From an uncultured Bacteroidales bacterium (GTDB lineage: Bacteria > Bacteroidota > Bacteroidia > Bacteroidales > Muribaculaceae), in the NCBI GenBank assembly GCA_947644715.1, contig CANSAP010000014.1:1-51089 (forward strand): a stretch of DNA of 51,089 bases. The letters are read 5' to 3'. Of this stretch, positions 17,102 to 26,090 are shown in pieces (the first letter of the stretch is position 1; each line of letters opens with the position of its first letter). The position numbers were made by a program, and so were the translations under genes. The notes under the pieces are model-generated. The model did not search any database. It was not told the DNA's origin and saw nothing but the letters and a program-made list of their open reading frames with translations.

Positions 17102-18931
17102 TCAGATGTCTTCGGAAGCCGGGATGTTTTCCTGAACCGGGGTGTCACCCTTTCCCTCCTTGATGATGCCAACGCAGAGCGCACCGGCCACCAAGGCTAT
17201 GCCGGCAATAATCATCATGATGTATTGCGGGGCAAGTTCGCCGGGAGTGGAGAAAGCTGAGAGAATCCATCCGCCGGTGACGGCTGCCACAATCTGCGGA
17301 ATGGTGATTGAACCGTTGAACAGACCGAGGTATGCACCGATGTTGCCACCCTTCAGGGAGTTGGTTAGGATGGTGAAGGGCCAAGCGAGCATCGCAGCCC
17401 AGGCGCAGCCGATGAGCAGGAATGGGATGAAGAGCAGATAGGGATCGGTGATAATGCCTGCAAGCACGAAGCCGATGCCACCCAGGATGAGCGAGAGGGC
17501 ATAGGAGAATTTGCGGCTGCGCAGGCGGGGAAGCACGACAGCCCAAAGCACTGAACCCATTGCCTGCACGGCGAAGAGGATACCTACCCAGTCACCTGCC
17601 GCGTTGTATTGAGCCGATGAGGTGTCGAGGTCCTTATGAGTGGAATATGAGGCGGCGGAGACGTTGGGAATCACAACATCCTCTTTCTCCATAACCTCGA
17701 TGCGACCGGTGTTGTGGTCGCGTGCCACGCTCTGTCCGGAGCTGAATTTCACTGAGCCGGAGAGGGTGCTGAGGTAGTCGGAAAGTGAGGCGGGAGCTGC
17801 GAGGGTGAGGGGTGCGCCGTCGAGTGTAATTGTCTCGCCTGCCTTGGCTATCTCGCCACCGATTGAGGCCATCGCTCCTTGTGCACCATATACGATTTTG
17901 TGGTCTTTCACCAGAGTGTCACCCTTTGCGTTAAGAATGGTTGCTGCGGGGAAGTGCTGGCCGTTGAGTGAGACGCCGCTAACCAAGGGGCGGCCACCCT
18001 CTACGATTGTCAGAGTGTCGTTGATGAGGATGAATTTACCGGCTACGGTGTTAGATCCATCGGTGATGGCATCAATCTTAGCTACAACGGGAGTGTCGAA
18101 GGCGTTGGTTGCCACTGTGCCGGTGGTGTAGGTCCACATGAACAGGAAAGCGAACCAGCAGAAGAACTGCACGAGGCTTACGGTCCAGAATGTGGAGGGA
18201 GCTTTCTTGAGCAGGGTTATGAAGCCGGTCTTTTCCTGTGGACCCTCTTTCTTCTCAGGCTCGCCGTTATATTCGGCATAGATGTGCGGAGGCCATTCTT
18301 TAATCTTTATCAGTGAATAGATAACGCAGAGCAGCAGAATGCCTGCACCGAGATAGAAGGACCATATAACTGAGTCGGGCACAACGCCGTCAGGTGCAGT
18401 GGCCTTGATGCCTACCCATGCGAGCAGGAAGGGGAAGACGAAACCGATTACGGAGCCTGCGTTGCAGAGGAAGCTCTGAATGGAGTATGCAAGGCCTTTC
18501 TGTTTTTCGTTCACCATGTCACCCACAAGCATTTTGAAGGGCTGCATGGCCATGTTGATTGAGGTGTCGAGGAGCATCAAGGCTATCAGGCCTACGATGA
18601 TTGCGCTGGATATGCCCAAGCCGAAAGAGCCGGCATTCGGGAGCAGGCACATTACGAGTACGGCCACGAGCGCACCCACGATGAGATAGGGGAGGCGGCG
18701 TCCGAAGCGGTTCCAGGTTTTGTCAGAGAGGGTGCCGACGATGGGCTGAACGAGCAGTCCCATGAGCGGGGGAAGCACCCAGAAGTATGAAAGGTCATGC
18801 GGGTCGGCGCCGATGGTAGCGAAGATGCGGCTCACGTTGGCGCTCTGCAGGGAGTAGGCTATCTGTACGCCGAAGAACCCGAAGGAGAGGTTCCACAGTT
18901 TCCAGAATCCTAAATCCGGTTTAGTTTTCAT
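17102..18931 (-). CDS. MFS sugar:cation symporter (SLC45/GPH-like) with large periplasmic insert
   Basis: A 609-residue membrane transporter. The N-terminus (FWKLWNLSFGFFGVQIAYSLQ) and the loop DKTWNRFGRRLPYL after helix 2 match Bacteroidetes MFS proteins annotated as disaccharide or hexose transporters. Helices 1-6 lie in residues 15-210, helix 7 at about 247-268 and helices 8-12 at about 445-592. Between helices 7 and 8, on the periplasmic side if the N-terminus is inside, are about 165 polar, beta-rich residues (275-440) where relatives usually have a much shorter loop. The gene lies 70 bases after nfo, possibly in one transcript. I saw no separate promoter. The substrate is unknown. Confidence 0.85.
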   Translation of the reverse strand: MKTKPDLGFWKLWNLSFGFFGVQIAYSLQSANVSRIFATIGADPHDLSYFWVLPPLMGLLVQPIVGTLSDKTWNRFGRRLPYLIVGALVAVLVMCLLPNAGSFGLGISSAIIVGLIALMLLDTSINMAMQPFKMLVGDMVNEKQKGLAYSIQSFLCNAGSVIGFVFPFLLAWVGIKATAPDGVVPDSVIWSFYLGAGILLLCVIYSLIKIKEWPPHIYAEYNGEPEKKEGPQEKTGFITLLKKAPSTFWTVSLVQFFCWFAFLFMWTYTTGTVATNAFDTPVVAKIDAITDGSNTVAGKFILINDTLTIVEGGRPLVSGVSLNGQHFPAATILNAKGDTLVKDHKIVYGAQGAMASIGGEIAKAGETITLDGAPLTLAAPASLSDYLSTLSGSVKFSSGQSVARDHNTGRIEVMEKEDVVIPNVSAASYSTHKDLDTSSAQYNAAGDWVGILFAVQAMGSVLWAVVLPRLRSRKFSYALSLILGGIGFVLAGIITDPYLLFIPFLLIGCAWAAMLAWPFTILTNSLKGGNIGAYLGLFNGSITIPQIVAAVTGGWILSAFSTPGELAPQYIMMIIAGIALVAGALCVGIIKEGKGDTPVQENIPASEDI

Positions 18932-19001
18932 GTTAGCTTTTAAGTATTTATTTAGTTAATTAGCAGAAAGTGTGTCGGAGAGAGGGGAGTGCTGTTGTCC
19001 G

Positions 19002-19856
19002 TCAGTCGGGCTTGAGGCCTGCTTTATCGTAGAGCCAGGCTATCTCTTCCGGCCACAGGGAGGGGTCGGGGGTTTCGAGGATGAGTGGTATGTTGTCAAA
19101 GCGGGGGTCTTCCATAAGGCGTTTGAAGAAATCAAAGCCGAGGCATGCGGTTCCGAGCGGCGCATGTCGGTCCACATGTGAATCAAGTCCTTTCTTGGAG
19201 TCGTTCAGATGCATTCCGCGCAGGTATTTGAATCCAATGATGGAGTCGAAGTCCTGCCAGGTTCGGTCGTAACCTTCGGGGGTGGCGAGGTCGTAACCAC
19301 CGGCCAGTGCGTGGCATGTGTCGATGCATACCCCCACGCGGCTCTTGTCGTCCACATTCTCAATGATGCGCGCCAACTGCTCGAAGCGGAAACCGAGGTT
19401 GCTCCCCTGTCCGGCCGTGTTTTCGATTACGGCTGTCACCCCTTTTGATTCCCGGAGAGCGAGATTCAGTGACTCGGCTATGCGCAGCAGGCAGTCGTCG
19501 GGGTCGATAAGGTTCAGGTGGGAACCGGGATGGAAGTTGAGCAGGGTCAGCCCGAGCTGTTCGCATCGGTATAGCTCATCGGCGAAGGCCGCACGGCTCA
19601 TGGCGAGTTTTTCGGGGTCGGGAGCGCCCAAGTTAATCAGGAATGAGTCATGGGGGAGGATATGCTCAGGGGCATAGCCGAAGTCTTGGCAGCCCTTGCG
19701 GAACTGCTCGATAGCCTTTTCAGTCAGCGGCTTTGTATGCCAGCGTGAGGCGTTGCGGGTGAACAGGGCGAAGGCGCGTGCCCCTATCTCATGGGCGCGC
19801 GCGGGAGTGTTCTGCACACCCCCTTCGGCGCTTACGTGTGCTCCAATGTACTTCAT
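19002..19856 (-). CDS. nfo: Deoxyribonuclease IV (endonuclease IV)
   Basis: Endonuclease IV cleaves DNA 5' of abasic sites in base excision repair, using three zinc ions. The 284-residue TIM-barrel protein opens with [12 protein letters not shown] and contains [42 protein letters not shown] and LETPD, which hold the zinc-binding His, Glu and Asp residues in family order. It has its own promoter just upstream, in the gap after plsC. Confidence 0.96.
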   Translation of the reverse strand: MKYIGAHVSAEGGVQNTPARAHEIGARAFALFTRNASRWHTKPLTEKAIEQFRKGCQDFGYAPEHILPHDSFLINLGAPDPEKLAMSRAAFADELYRCEQLGLTLLNFHPGSHLNLIDPDDCLLRIAESLNLALRESKGVTAVIENTAGQGSNLGFRFEQLARIIENVDDKSRVGVCIDTCHALAGGYDLATPEGYDRTWQDFDSIIGFKYLRGMHLNDSKKGLDSHVDRHAPLGTACLGFDFFKRLMEDPRFDNIPLILETPDPSLWPEEIAWLYDKAGLKPD

Positions 19857-19884
19857 TCGGGTCGCTTGGTAAAGTAAATTCCCG

Positions 19885-19916
19885 CAAATTTACGAAAAAC
19901 TCAGCAATTACACCAA
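19885..19916 (-). promoter_or_regulatory. nfo promoter
   Basis: On the minus strand TTG (19916-19914), 21 bases and TAAATTTG (19892-19885). It starts eight bases after the plsC stop codon, so nfo can be expressed independently of plsC. Confidence 0.65.
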
Positions 19917-19923
19917 TTTTCCG

Positions 19924-20652
19924 CTAAACTTTTTGCTCTTCGGGGAGTGCGGAGGCTATTATCTCGCGGCATTGGCTCATGAGCTGCTTGGTTCGGAAGC
20001 CGTTTTCGCCGGGGAAAATCGGGGGGTGAATGGTGAGCGTGATGCGACATGGGGTCACATTGTAGGTGCTGCGTGGCATAGCCTTGAAACTACCGTCGAT
20101 GGTTATGGGCACTACCGGCAGGCGGAACTCACCGGCCAGCATGAATGCACCGCTCTTGAAGGGGAGCATACGCCCGTCCCATGTGCGGGAGCCTTCAGGG
20201 AAGATGACCAGCGACATTCCCCCTTTCAGCCGCTTTTCGGCTTCGGCAATGGTCTGCTTGACTCCGGCCATGGAGCTGTCATCCACGAAGACGTGGCCGG
20301 CCTTGGCGCAGGTGATACCCACGAAGAACACCTTGTACAGCTCTTTCTTCATCAGCCATTTGAAACGGTGACCGAGATATCCGTAGATTGACCATATGTC
20401 GAATGCGCCCTGATGGTTGGCTACAAAGACATAGCTCTGCTCCGGGCGAATGTTCTCGCGCCCTTTGACGCGGACGCGTATGCCCCAAAGCACACAGACG
20501 CAACGGGACCAAATCATGGCAGGGTAGTAACCACCCCAGCTGTGTCCGAAAAGCCAGGTGCAAATATATGTAAAGATACATGCCAGCAGCGTGAGTACCA
20601 GCAGAATGGGAGCGGCAATAAGCCACTGATATATCCGGAATAAGTAAATCAT
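19924..20652 (-). CDS. 1-acyl-sn-glycerol-3-phosphate acyltransferase (PlsC family)
   Basis: 242 residues with N-terminal membrane helices (about 5-45), the acyltransferase motif NHQGAFD (the HxxxxD catalytic pair), FPEGSRTWDGRM and VVPITIDGS. Such enzymes add the second acyl chain to phosphatidic acid or acylate other membrane lipids. I start at the ATG at 20652. The ORF is open 60 codons further upstream, but that stretch lies inside the antitoxin gene in another frame and looks unlike protein. The start is two bases after the antitoxin stop, so plsC probably depends at least partly on the toxin-antitoxin transcript. Confidence 0.88.
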   Translation of the reverse strand: MIYLFRIYQWLIAAPILLVLTLLACIFTYICTWLFGHSWGGYYPAMIWSRCVCVLWGIRVRVKGRENIRPEQSYVFVANHQGAFDIWSIYGYLGHRFKWLMKKELYKVFFVGITCAKAGHVFVDDSSMAGVKQTIAEAEKRLKGGMSLVIFPEGSRTWDGRMLPFKSGAFMLAGEFRLPVVPITIDGSFKAMPRSTYNVTPCRITLTIHPPIFPGENGFRTKQLMSQCREIIASALPEEQKV

Positions 20653-20654
20653 GA

Positions 20655-20993
20655 CTACCAAAGCGCTACTTTGCCAAATGCTCCTAAATCCATTGATGCA
20701 GAGGAGATACCAAGAGCTTTGAACACGCGCATCAGAGAGTTTAGAGAGATGCTGTGCCCTTTTTCCAAACGAGATATCTGGGCGCGCTGTACACCGATTT
20801 TCTCGCCCAATTGCTCTTGGGTCAGATTGCACGACAGGCGAGCTTTGCGAATAGCCTCACCAATGCTGTAAGAGTGCAACTCCTCTTCAAGCTCCTGCTC
20901 GTATTTATCTCTGTCGGATGTGCCGACAGTACCGATAATCTCATCCTTGACTTCGTCAAAGGTATAGAGTTCCATATCACCTATTTGTTTCAT
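20655..20993 (-). CDS. XRE-family antitoxin (HigA-like)
   Basis: 112 residues. An acidic N-terminal half is followed by a helix-turn-helix (about 47-98: AIRKARLSCNLTQEQLGEKI, then VQRAQISRLEKG). It follows the toxin gene with an ATGA-type overlap, the HigB-HigA order (toxin first). It is expected to bind and neutralise the toxin and to repress the promoter at 21362-21392. The pair is more AT-rich than its neighbours, which hints at later acquisition. Confidence 0.85.
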   Translation of the reverse strand: MKQIGDMELYTFDEVKDEIIGTVGTSDRDKYEQELEEELHSYSIGEAIRKARLSCNLTQEQLGEKIGVQRAQISRLEKGHSISLNSLMRVFKALGISSASMDLGAFGKVALW

Positions 20994-21337
20994 TTATTCA
21001 GTCGTTTATATCCAAAATACTTTTGTCTTATCAGCTCTGCTTTGGCAATCTCTTTAAGAGGCGTTTTTTGAGTTTTTTTAATTATGCCGTGGGTTGCTAC
21101 GACTAACGTTTCCTGCTCCTTGTCCCAAAAGGCAAAAAGTCGATAGGCCTTTCCTTGATATAAAGTGCGGAATTCCCATATATCGGTATTCTCCAGTTTT
21201 TTGAACAAATCATTGCTACGTATTCCTGCTCTAACCTTATCAATGTTGAAGGCAATTTTTTTGCGGACTTCCGGCGCAAGTTGTTTTAGAAACTCTTTAG
21301 CTTCTTCGAGAACTAATAGTTGGAAGGAGGGATTCAT
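20990..21337 (-). CDS. RelE/HigB-type toxin (Gp49-like)
   Basis: 115 residues with EEAKEFLKQLAPEVRKKIAF at the N-terminus, IWEFRTLYQGKAYRLFAFWD in the core and KKTQKTPLKEIAKAE at the C-terminus, the pattern of the phage-derived Gp49-like HigB family of ribosome-dependent mRNA interferases. I start at 21337. An in-frame ATG at 21388 would lie upstream of the -7 box and so would not be transcribed from this promoter. It overlaps the antitoxin gene by four bases. Confidence 0.85.
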   Translation of the reverse strand: MNPSFQLLVLEEAKEFLKQLAPEVRKKIAFNIDKVRAGIRSNDLFKKLENTDIWEFRTLYQGKAYRLFAFWDKEQETLVVATHGIIKKTQKTPLKEIAKAELIRQKYFGYKRLNK

Positions 21338-21361
21338 TTGCAGAGTTATAGTTGAATGATG

Positions 21362-21392
21362 CAAAGGTAATAAATGTTTCCAAAACAAGCAA
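21362..21392 (-). promoter_or_regulatory. Promoter of the toxin-antitoxin operon
   Basis: On the minus strand TTG (21392-21390), 20 bases and TACCTTTG (21369-21362). It is 25 bases before the toxin ATG and lies between the preceding gene's stop (21410) and the toxin. Confidence 0.65.
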
Positions 21393-21409
21393 CAAATTAT
21401 GCTTAAAAA

Positions 21410-22162
21410 CTATTGCAGGGTTTGGTGCAGGCTGCGGATGTGTGCCGGTGTGGTGCCGCAGCAGCCCCCGAGGGTGTGGAGGGGGAGACTTCCGAAGTTG
21501 TCAGCCACGGCTTTTGCCCAGCTCTCCGGAGGCAGGTCGTCTCCGCAAGGGAATAGGCTCAGGTGACTTACGTGGGGCGCCGCAAGCAGACGTTCTGCCA
21601 TGCGTGATGTGTGCGTAGAGGGTGGCATACAGTTCAAACCAAGGTGGGTCACTCCATATTCGCGTGTTATGGCAAGCAGGTCTTGCAAGGTCAGAGGAGT
21701 GCCTCCGGATTCCGGCAGAAAGGCGGAGACGGATAGCTCCGGCACCTCTGCCTTGCCGGCTGCCCGCAGGGCCGCTTCGAGATTCAAAGGGTCGATGCAG
21801 GTTTCAATATGCAGATGATGAATACCGGATGACAGCAGTAATCGGATGTGAGACAAGTAGTTGGCTTGCAACTGTTTGACCGGAATCTCTGAGCGTGAGG
21901 CGAGATACAAACCGGGACCCATTGTACCCCATACCTCAGCGCCGTTACATGCGGCAAGAGCAATTTTTGCGCCCTCTGCCGTCGGACCCGGATGTCCGAA
22001 CGTGTTGGTGCGTATGACGCTGCTGCCTGCTTCGACGTATTCTCTGTGCAGGGATGCGACGCGTTCCGGAGCGGTCAGGTTAAGTGAATCGGGATTAGAG
22101 GAGTAGGGGAGCAGCGATGTTCCCATGGCTCCATCCCCGAGGTGCTGTACGCAGTTCATCAT
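21410..22162 (-). CDS. Homocysteine S-methyltransferase family protein
   Basis: 250 residues forming a homocysteine-binding barrel like the N-terminal module of cobalamin-dependent methionine synthase (MetH): GDGAMGTSLL and IRTNTFG near the start, GLNCMPP holding the first zinc Cys, and GGCCGTTPAHI holding the other two. No folate or cobalamin domain follows, so it may act as a stand-alone methyltransferase (MmuM/YitJ-like) or as a partner of a split MetH. I start at 22162, where ATG overlaps the radA stop as ATGA; 22180 is an alternative. It is the last gene of the mazG operon. Confidence 0.8.
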   Translation of the reverse strand: MMNCVQHLGDGAMGTSLLPYSSNPDSLNLTAPERVASLHREYVEAGSSVIRTNTFGHPGPTAEGAKIALAACNGAEVWGTMGPGLYLASRSEIPVKQLQANYLSHIRLLLSSGIHHLHIETCIDPLNLEAALRAAGKAEVPELSVSAFLPESGGTPLTLQDLLAITREYGVTHLGLNCMPPSTHTSRMAERLLAAPHVSHLSLFPCGDDLPPESWAKAVADNFGSLPLHTLGGCCGTTPAHIRSLHQTLQ

Positions 22163-23529
22163 TCTCCACCTAACACGCATCGGAATACCTCTTCTACGGT
22201 GCGCACCTCCTCTACTTTTATAGAGAATTTGCCGGCGCTCCCTTTCAGGTTTCCGGCCGGAATGAATATGCGGGAAAAACCAAGTTTCTCAGCTTCGGCC
22301 ACACGCATTTCAGCGCGGGTGATGGAGCGTATTTCGCCACTAAGACCGACCTCCCCTGCAAATGCTATCCCTTTGGGTATCACTACATCAAAATTGGATG
22401 ATAGAACAGCAACCACTACGGCCAGGTCGAGTGCCGGATCATTCACTTTAAGTCCGCCGGCAATATTGAGGAAGACATCCTTGGCGGCCAGCTTGAATCC
22501 CACGCGCTTTTCGAGCACAGCCAGCAACATGTTCAGTCGGCGCTGGTCAAATCCGGTGACGGAGCGCTGCGGAGTGCCGTAGGCGGCTGTGCTCACAAGG
22601 GCCTGTGTCTCAATAAGGAAAGGACGCGCTCCCTCAACGCTCACTCCGATGGCGACACCGCTCAAAGGTTCGTCGCCGGGGCGGGAGAGAAGCATCTCAG
22701 CAGGATTTTTTACCTCCCTCAGGCCGGTGTTAATCATCTCATAGACACCGATTTCGCTCGTATTGCCGAAGCGGTTCTTGATGGCGCGCAGAATGCGGTA
22801 GAGACCCTGACGGTCACCCTCGAATTGCAACACGGTGTCAACGATATGCTCCAGCACCTTCGGTCCAGCCAGGGAACCCTCCTTATTTATATGTCCCACA
22901 AGTAGCACCGGCACTCCGCTTGTCTTGGCATAGCGAAGCAGGGCTGCCGCGCATTCCCTGACCTGACTCACGGAGCCGGCAGCGCTCTCCAGCGTGTCCA
23001 TAGCCATGGTCTGAATAGAGTCGATGACCACCAATCCCGGTTGCTCCTTCTCAATATGAGAGAAGATGCGGTCGAGGTTGGTCTCACAGAGAATCAGAGT
23101 GTTGTCGGAGACCTTGCCGAGTCGTTCGGCGCGCAGCTTTAGCTGGGTTGCGCTCTCCTCGCCGCTCACATAGAGAATCTTGCGGCTGCGCACACTCAGG
23201 AGGTTCTGAAGAATCAGAGTGCTTTTCCCGACCCCCGGCTCACCACCAATCAGGGTCAGAGAACCGACAACGAGACCACCTCCCAGGACACGGTTAAGCT
23301 CTTCGGAGGGCATAGGAATGCGCGGCTCGCGGGCAATTTCAATTTCGCTCAAGGGGAGCGGGCGCATGTCGGGAGTAATCAGACTGTTCATAGCCTTGCC
23401 GCGACCCTTGGCGGGAATTTTCTCCTCGACATAGGTGTTCCATTCGCCGCAATTGGAGCAGCGACCCATCCAGCGTGCGGACTCATGTCCGCAGTTGGAG
23501 CAGAAATATGCGATTTTTTCTTTTGCCAT
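22159..23529 (-). CDS. radA: DNA repair protein RadA (Sms)
   Basis: RadA is a RecA-like ATPase that drives branch migration in recombination. The 456 residues start with a C4 zinc finger (Cys10, 13, 24, 27), then Walker A GEPGVGKST (96-104), the RadA-specific KNRFG motif (about 250) and a C-terminal Lon-protease-like domain without obvious protease function (VALSSNFDV-type core, then GLSGEIR). It sits two bases after the SpoU-type gene and overlaps the next gene by ATGA. Confidence 0.96.
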   Translation of the reverse strand: MAKEKIAYFCSNCGHESARWMGRCSNCGEWNTYVEEKIPAKGRGKAMNSLITPDMRPLPLSEIEIAREPRIPMPSEELNRVLGGGLVVGSLTLIGGEPGVGKSTLILQNLLSVRSRKILYVSGEESATQLKLRAERLGKVSDNTLILCETNLDRIFSHIEKEQPGLVVIDSIQTMAMDTLESAAGSVSQVRECAAALLRYAKTSGVPVLLVGHINKEGSLAGPKVLEHIVDTVLQFEGDRQGLYRILRAIKNRFGNTSEIGVYEMINTGLREVKNPAEMLLSRPGDEPLSGVAIGVSVEGARPFLIETQALVSTAAYGTPQRSVTGFDQRRLNMLLAVLEKRVGFKLAAKDVFLNIAGGLKVNDPALDLAVVVAVLSSNFDVVIPKGIAFAGEVGLSGEIRSITRAEMRVAEAEKLGFSRIFIPAGNLKGSAGKFSIKVEEVRTVEEVFRCVLGGE

Positions 23530-23531
23530 AA

Positions 23532-24293
23532 TTATCGGGTTCTGCGGAATTCTGAGAGTACAACAGCCGTAGCCATTGCCACATTCAGCGAATCAACGGT
23601 TTCGACATCAGCAGGATAGGGAGGAATAAACAGAGCCGTGTCTATCAGCTCGCGCATAGCCGGCGTGAGACCTTTGCCCTCATTTCCCATTACAATCAGA
23701 GCCTCTCGGGGCAGAGAAGCCTTATATATATTGGTGCCCTCAAGGAGCGTGCCGCAGAGCGGAATCCCCTTGCAGTGGCTCACAAACTCCGGTAACTCAG
23801 TGTAGCTCACCCGCACGCGACTCAATGCTCCCATGGTGCTCTGAATGGCTTTCGGATTGAAGATGTCGACGGTGTGAGGGGAGCATACCACATGTTTGAC
23901 GCCGAACCAGTCAGCGCAGCGCACAATGGTGCCCAAATTCCCCGGATCCTGAATATCATCGAGCAGCAGAGTCAGCTCCCCGCGCAGTTCCCCGGGGGAA
24001 GGAACAGGCATCGGGGGCAATTCATAGATGGCAATCACCTCCGGTGCAGTCGACAGGGCACTCATCTGCTTGAGTTGTGTGGAGGTCGCCCGGCATAGCC
24101 TTTCGGAATTCACGCTCTTCATCGGGTGAGCCTCATGCCAAGCGGCAGTGGCTGCAAGCATACTCAGCCGGAAGTGAGGGAGGGTGTCGAGTACACTCTT
24201 GGTGCCCTCCACGGCAAACAACCCCAGCTCCTTTCGATGCTTGCGCTCCCGCAGTGAGGCAATGAGTTTTACTTTGGCTTTGCTGAGTTCCAT
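23532..24293 (-). CDS. RNA 2'-O-ribose methyltransferase (SpoU/TrmH family)
   Basis: 253 residues. An N-terminal L30e-like substrate-binding region (RERKHRKELGLFAVEGTKSV) precedes the SPOUT domain with its three motifs: DIQDPGNLGTIVRCADWFG, IVMGNEGKGL and SLNVAMATAVVLSEF, which together form the SAM-binding knot. It modifies rRNA or tRNA; the exact nucleotide cannot be told from sequence. It sits in the middle of the mazG-topB-radA operon with gaps of six and two bases. Confidence 0.9.
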   Translation of the reverse strand: MELSKAKVKLIASLRERKHRKELGLFAVEGTKSVLDTLPHFRLSMLAATAAWHEAHPMKSVNSERLCRATSTQLKQMSALSTAPEVIAIYELPPMPVPSPGELRGELTLLLDDIQDPGNLGTIVRCADWFGVKHVVCSPHTVDIFNPKAIQSTMGALSRVRVSYTELPEFVSHCKGIPLCGTLLEGTNIYKASLPREALIVMGNEGKGLTPAMRELIDTALFIPPYPADVETVDSLNVAMATAVVLSEFRRTR

Positions 24294-24299
24294 AAAGAG

Positions 24300-26090
24300 T
24301 TATTTAGAGGTTTCGGTGAGTCTGGGAGTGTTGTCGGCCAACACGGAATACACGATACGGTTAATCATCTCCTTCTGGGCGGCTATGAACTCGGCAGCCG
24401 GATATTCTCCGCGTTCAATCATGCGCAGGCGGTTCTCCCAAATACCGGTCAGGCGGGCGCTCTTCAGAAGCTCCTCCTTAACCAGGTCTATGAGCTGACA
24501 ACCGGCGTCAGTGGCTCGCAAGCTTTTGCCTTTGCGGGTTATGTAGCCACGTTTGTAGAGGGTCTCAATGATGGCCGCACGTGTGGATGGTCGTCCTATT
24601 CCATTGGCTTTCAAGGCCTCCCGCAAATCCTCATCCTCAATCAGATTCCCGGCCGTCTCCATCGCTTTCAGCAGAGTGCCCTCGGTGAAGTACTTCGGCG
24701 GCTGGCTTGTGCGCTTAGCCAACAGAGGCTCGTGAGGGCCGCTCTCACCTTTTGTGAACTGCGGCAACTCCTTGTCAGCCTTGTCATCAGCCCCTTTTGC
24801 CTGCCGCGGATAAACCACTTTCCAGCCCGGCACAACAATCACCTTTCCTGTGGCTTTGAATGCCGTTTTGTCAACCTTTGCTCCGACAGTGGTCTGCTCG
24901 AATTCGCAGTCCGGAAAGAAGACGCTGACGAAGCGGCGCGCCACGGTGTGGAAGACGTTCAACTCCTGTTCAGAAAGCCCGGGTGGCAGAGGTTGCCCGG
25001 TAGGGATAATGGCGTGGTGATCAGTTACTTTACTGTTGTCGAACACCTTTTTGCTCTTTGGCAGCTTTTTGCCACGAATCTGCTGAAGCAGCTCCTGATA
25101 ATCTTTCAGAGAGTTAAGAATAGGCCCGCATTTTGGATAGACATCATCCGTAAGGTATGTCGTGTCAACACGCGGATATGTGGTCAGCTTCTTTTCATAA
25201 AGACTCTGAATAACCTTCAGCGTGGTGTCGGCACTCATGTTGAACCGCTTGTCGCACTCCACCTGAAGACTGGTCAGGTCAAAGAGCCTTGGCGGAGCCT
25301 CCTTGCCCTTCTTTTTGGTTATAGAGGTGATGGTCAGAGGCTTATCCTTAACAGCTTCAAGCGCTTGATTGCCAAGCTCTTCCGTAGGGAAGGGGTCGAG
25401 AGCGGCGGTGAAGATGGTGTCGCGATATAGCGTGCGCAACTCCCAAGTGTCGGTTGGCTTGAAGTTCTCGATGTCACGTTGGCGATTAACCACGAGCGCA
25501 AGCGTGGGGGTTTGCACTCTTCCCAGCGACCACACTTCCCCCCGTTTCCCATATTTCATGGTATAGAGACGTGTGGCATTCATGCCGAGAATCCAGTCGC
25601 CGATAGCACGGCAGAGTCCGGCAGTGTAGAGCGGCTCAAGCTCCTTGTGAGGACGCAGATGCGCAAACCCTTCACGCACAGCTTCATCCGTGAGCGAAGA
25701 TACCCACAATCTGCTCACAGGTTTATTGCACCCGGCTTTCTGCATAACCCATCGCTGAATCAGCTCACCCTCCTGCCCGGCGTCACCACAGTTTATAACT
25801 TCGTCGCATTGACTGATGAGTGTCTCTATAACCTTGAACTGCTTCTCGATGCCGGAATCAGCAATAAGCTTTATGCCGAACTTGGGGGGAATCATAGGGA
25901 GAGCTCCCAGGCTCCAGCGCTTCCACTGTGCGCAATAGTCGTGTGGTTCCTTGAGCGTACAGAGGTGTCCGAAGGTCCAGGTCACACAATAACCGGCACC
26001 CTCGAAGTAACCGTCCCTGCGGGTGGTCGCTCCAAGAATGCGGGCTATGTCAGCCCCTACACTCGGTTTCTCCGTAATGCACAGCTTCAT
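24300..26090 (-). CDS. topB: Type IA DNA topoisomerase III
   Basis: 596 residues: the TOPRIM domain opens CITEKPSVG, and the catalytic tyrosine lies in LTTYPRVDTTYL (Tyr305, followed by Pro306-Arg307). It relaxes or decatenates DNA by passing single strands. The acidic TOPRIM motif reads GDAGQEGELI (102-111), whereas most type IA enzymes have DxDxxxE with REGE; the second aspartate is glycine here. No C-terminal zinc fingers are present, which accounts for the shorter length. The gene overlaps mazG by four bases. Confidence 0.93.
   Translation of the reverse strand: MKLCITEKPSVGADIARILGATTRRDGYFEGAGYCVTWTFGHLCTLKEPHDYCAQWKRWSLGALPMIPPKFGIKLIADSGIEKQFKVIETLISQCDEVINCGDAGQEGELIQRWVMQKAGCNKPVSRLWVSSLTDEAVREGFAHLRPHKELEPLYTAGLCRAIGDWILGMNATRLYTMKYGKRGEVWSLGRVQTPTLALVVNRQRDIENFKPTDTWELRTLYRDTIFTAALDPFPTEELGNQALEAVKDKPLTITSITKKKGKEAPPRLFDLTSLQVECDKRFNMSADTTLKVIQSLYEKKLTTYPRVDTTYLTDDVYPKCGPILNSLKDYQELLQQIRGKKLPKSKKVFDNSKVTDHHAIIPTGQPLPPGLSEQELNVFHTVARRFVSVFFPDCEFEQTTVGAKVDKTAFKATGKVIVVPGWKVVYPRQAKGADDKADKELPQFTKGESGPHEPLLAKRTSQPPKYFTEGTLLKAMETAGNLIEDEDLREALKANGIGRPSTRAAIIETLYKRGYITRKGKSLRATDAGCQLIDLVKEELLKSARLTGIWENRLRMIERGEYPAAEFIAAQKEMINRIVYSVLADNTPRLTETSK

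Noticed and set aside
19924..20832. 302-codon reading of the acyltransferase gene
   Set aside because: The first 60 codons lie inside the antitoxin gene in another frame and resemble no protein. PlsC proteins begin at the hydrophobic MIYLFRIYQWL segment, so the start is 20652.
24732..25430. 232-codon plus-strand ORF inside topB
   Set aside because: Antisense to a conserved gene, with no recognisable protein feature.
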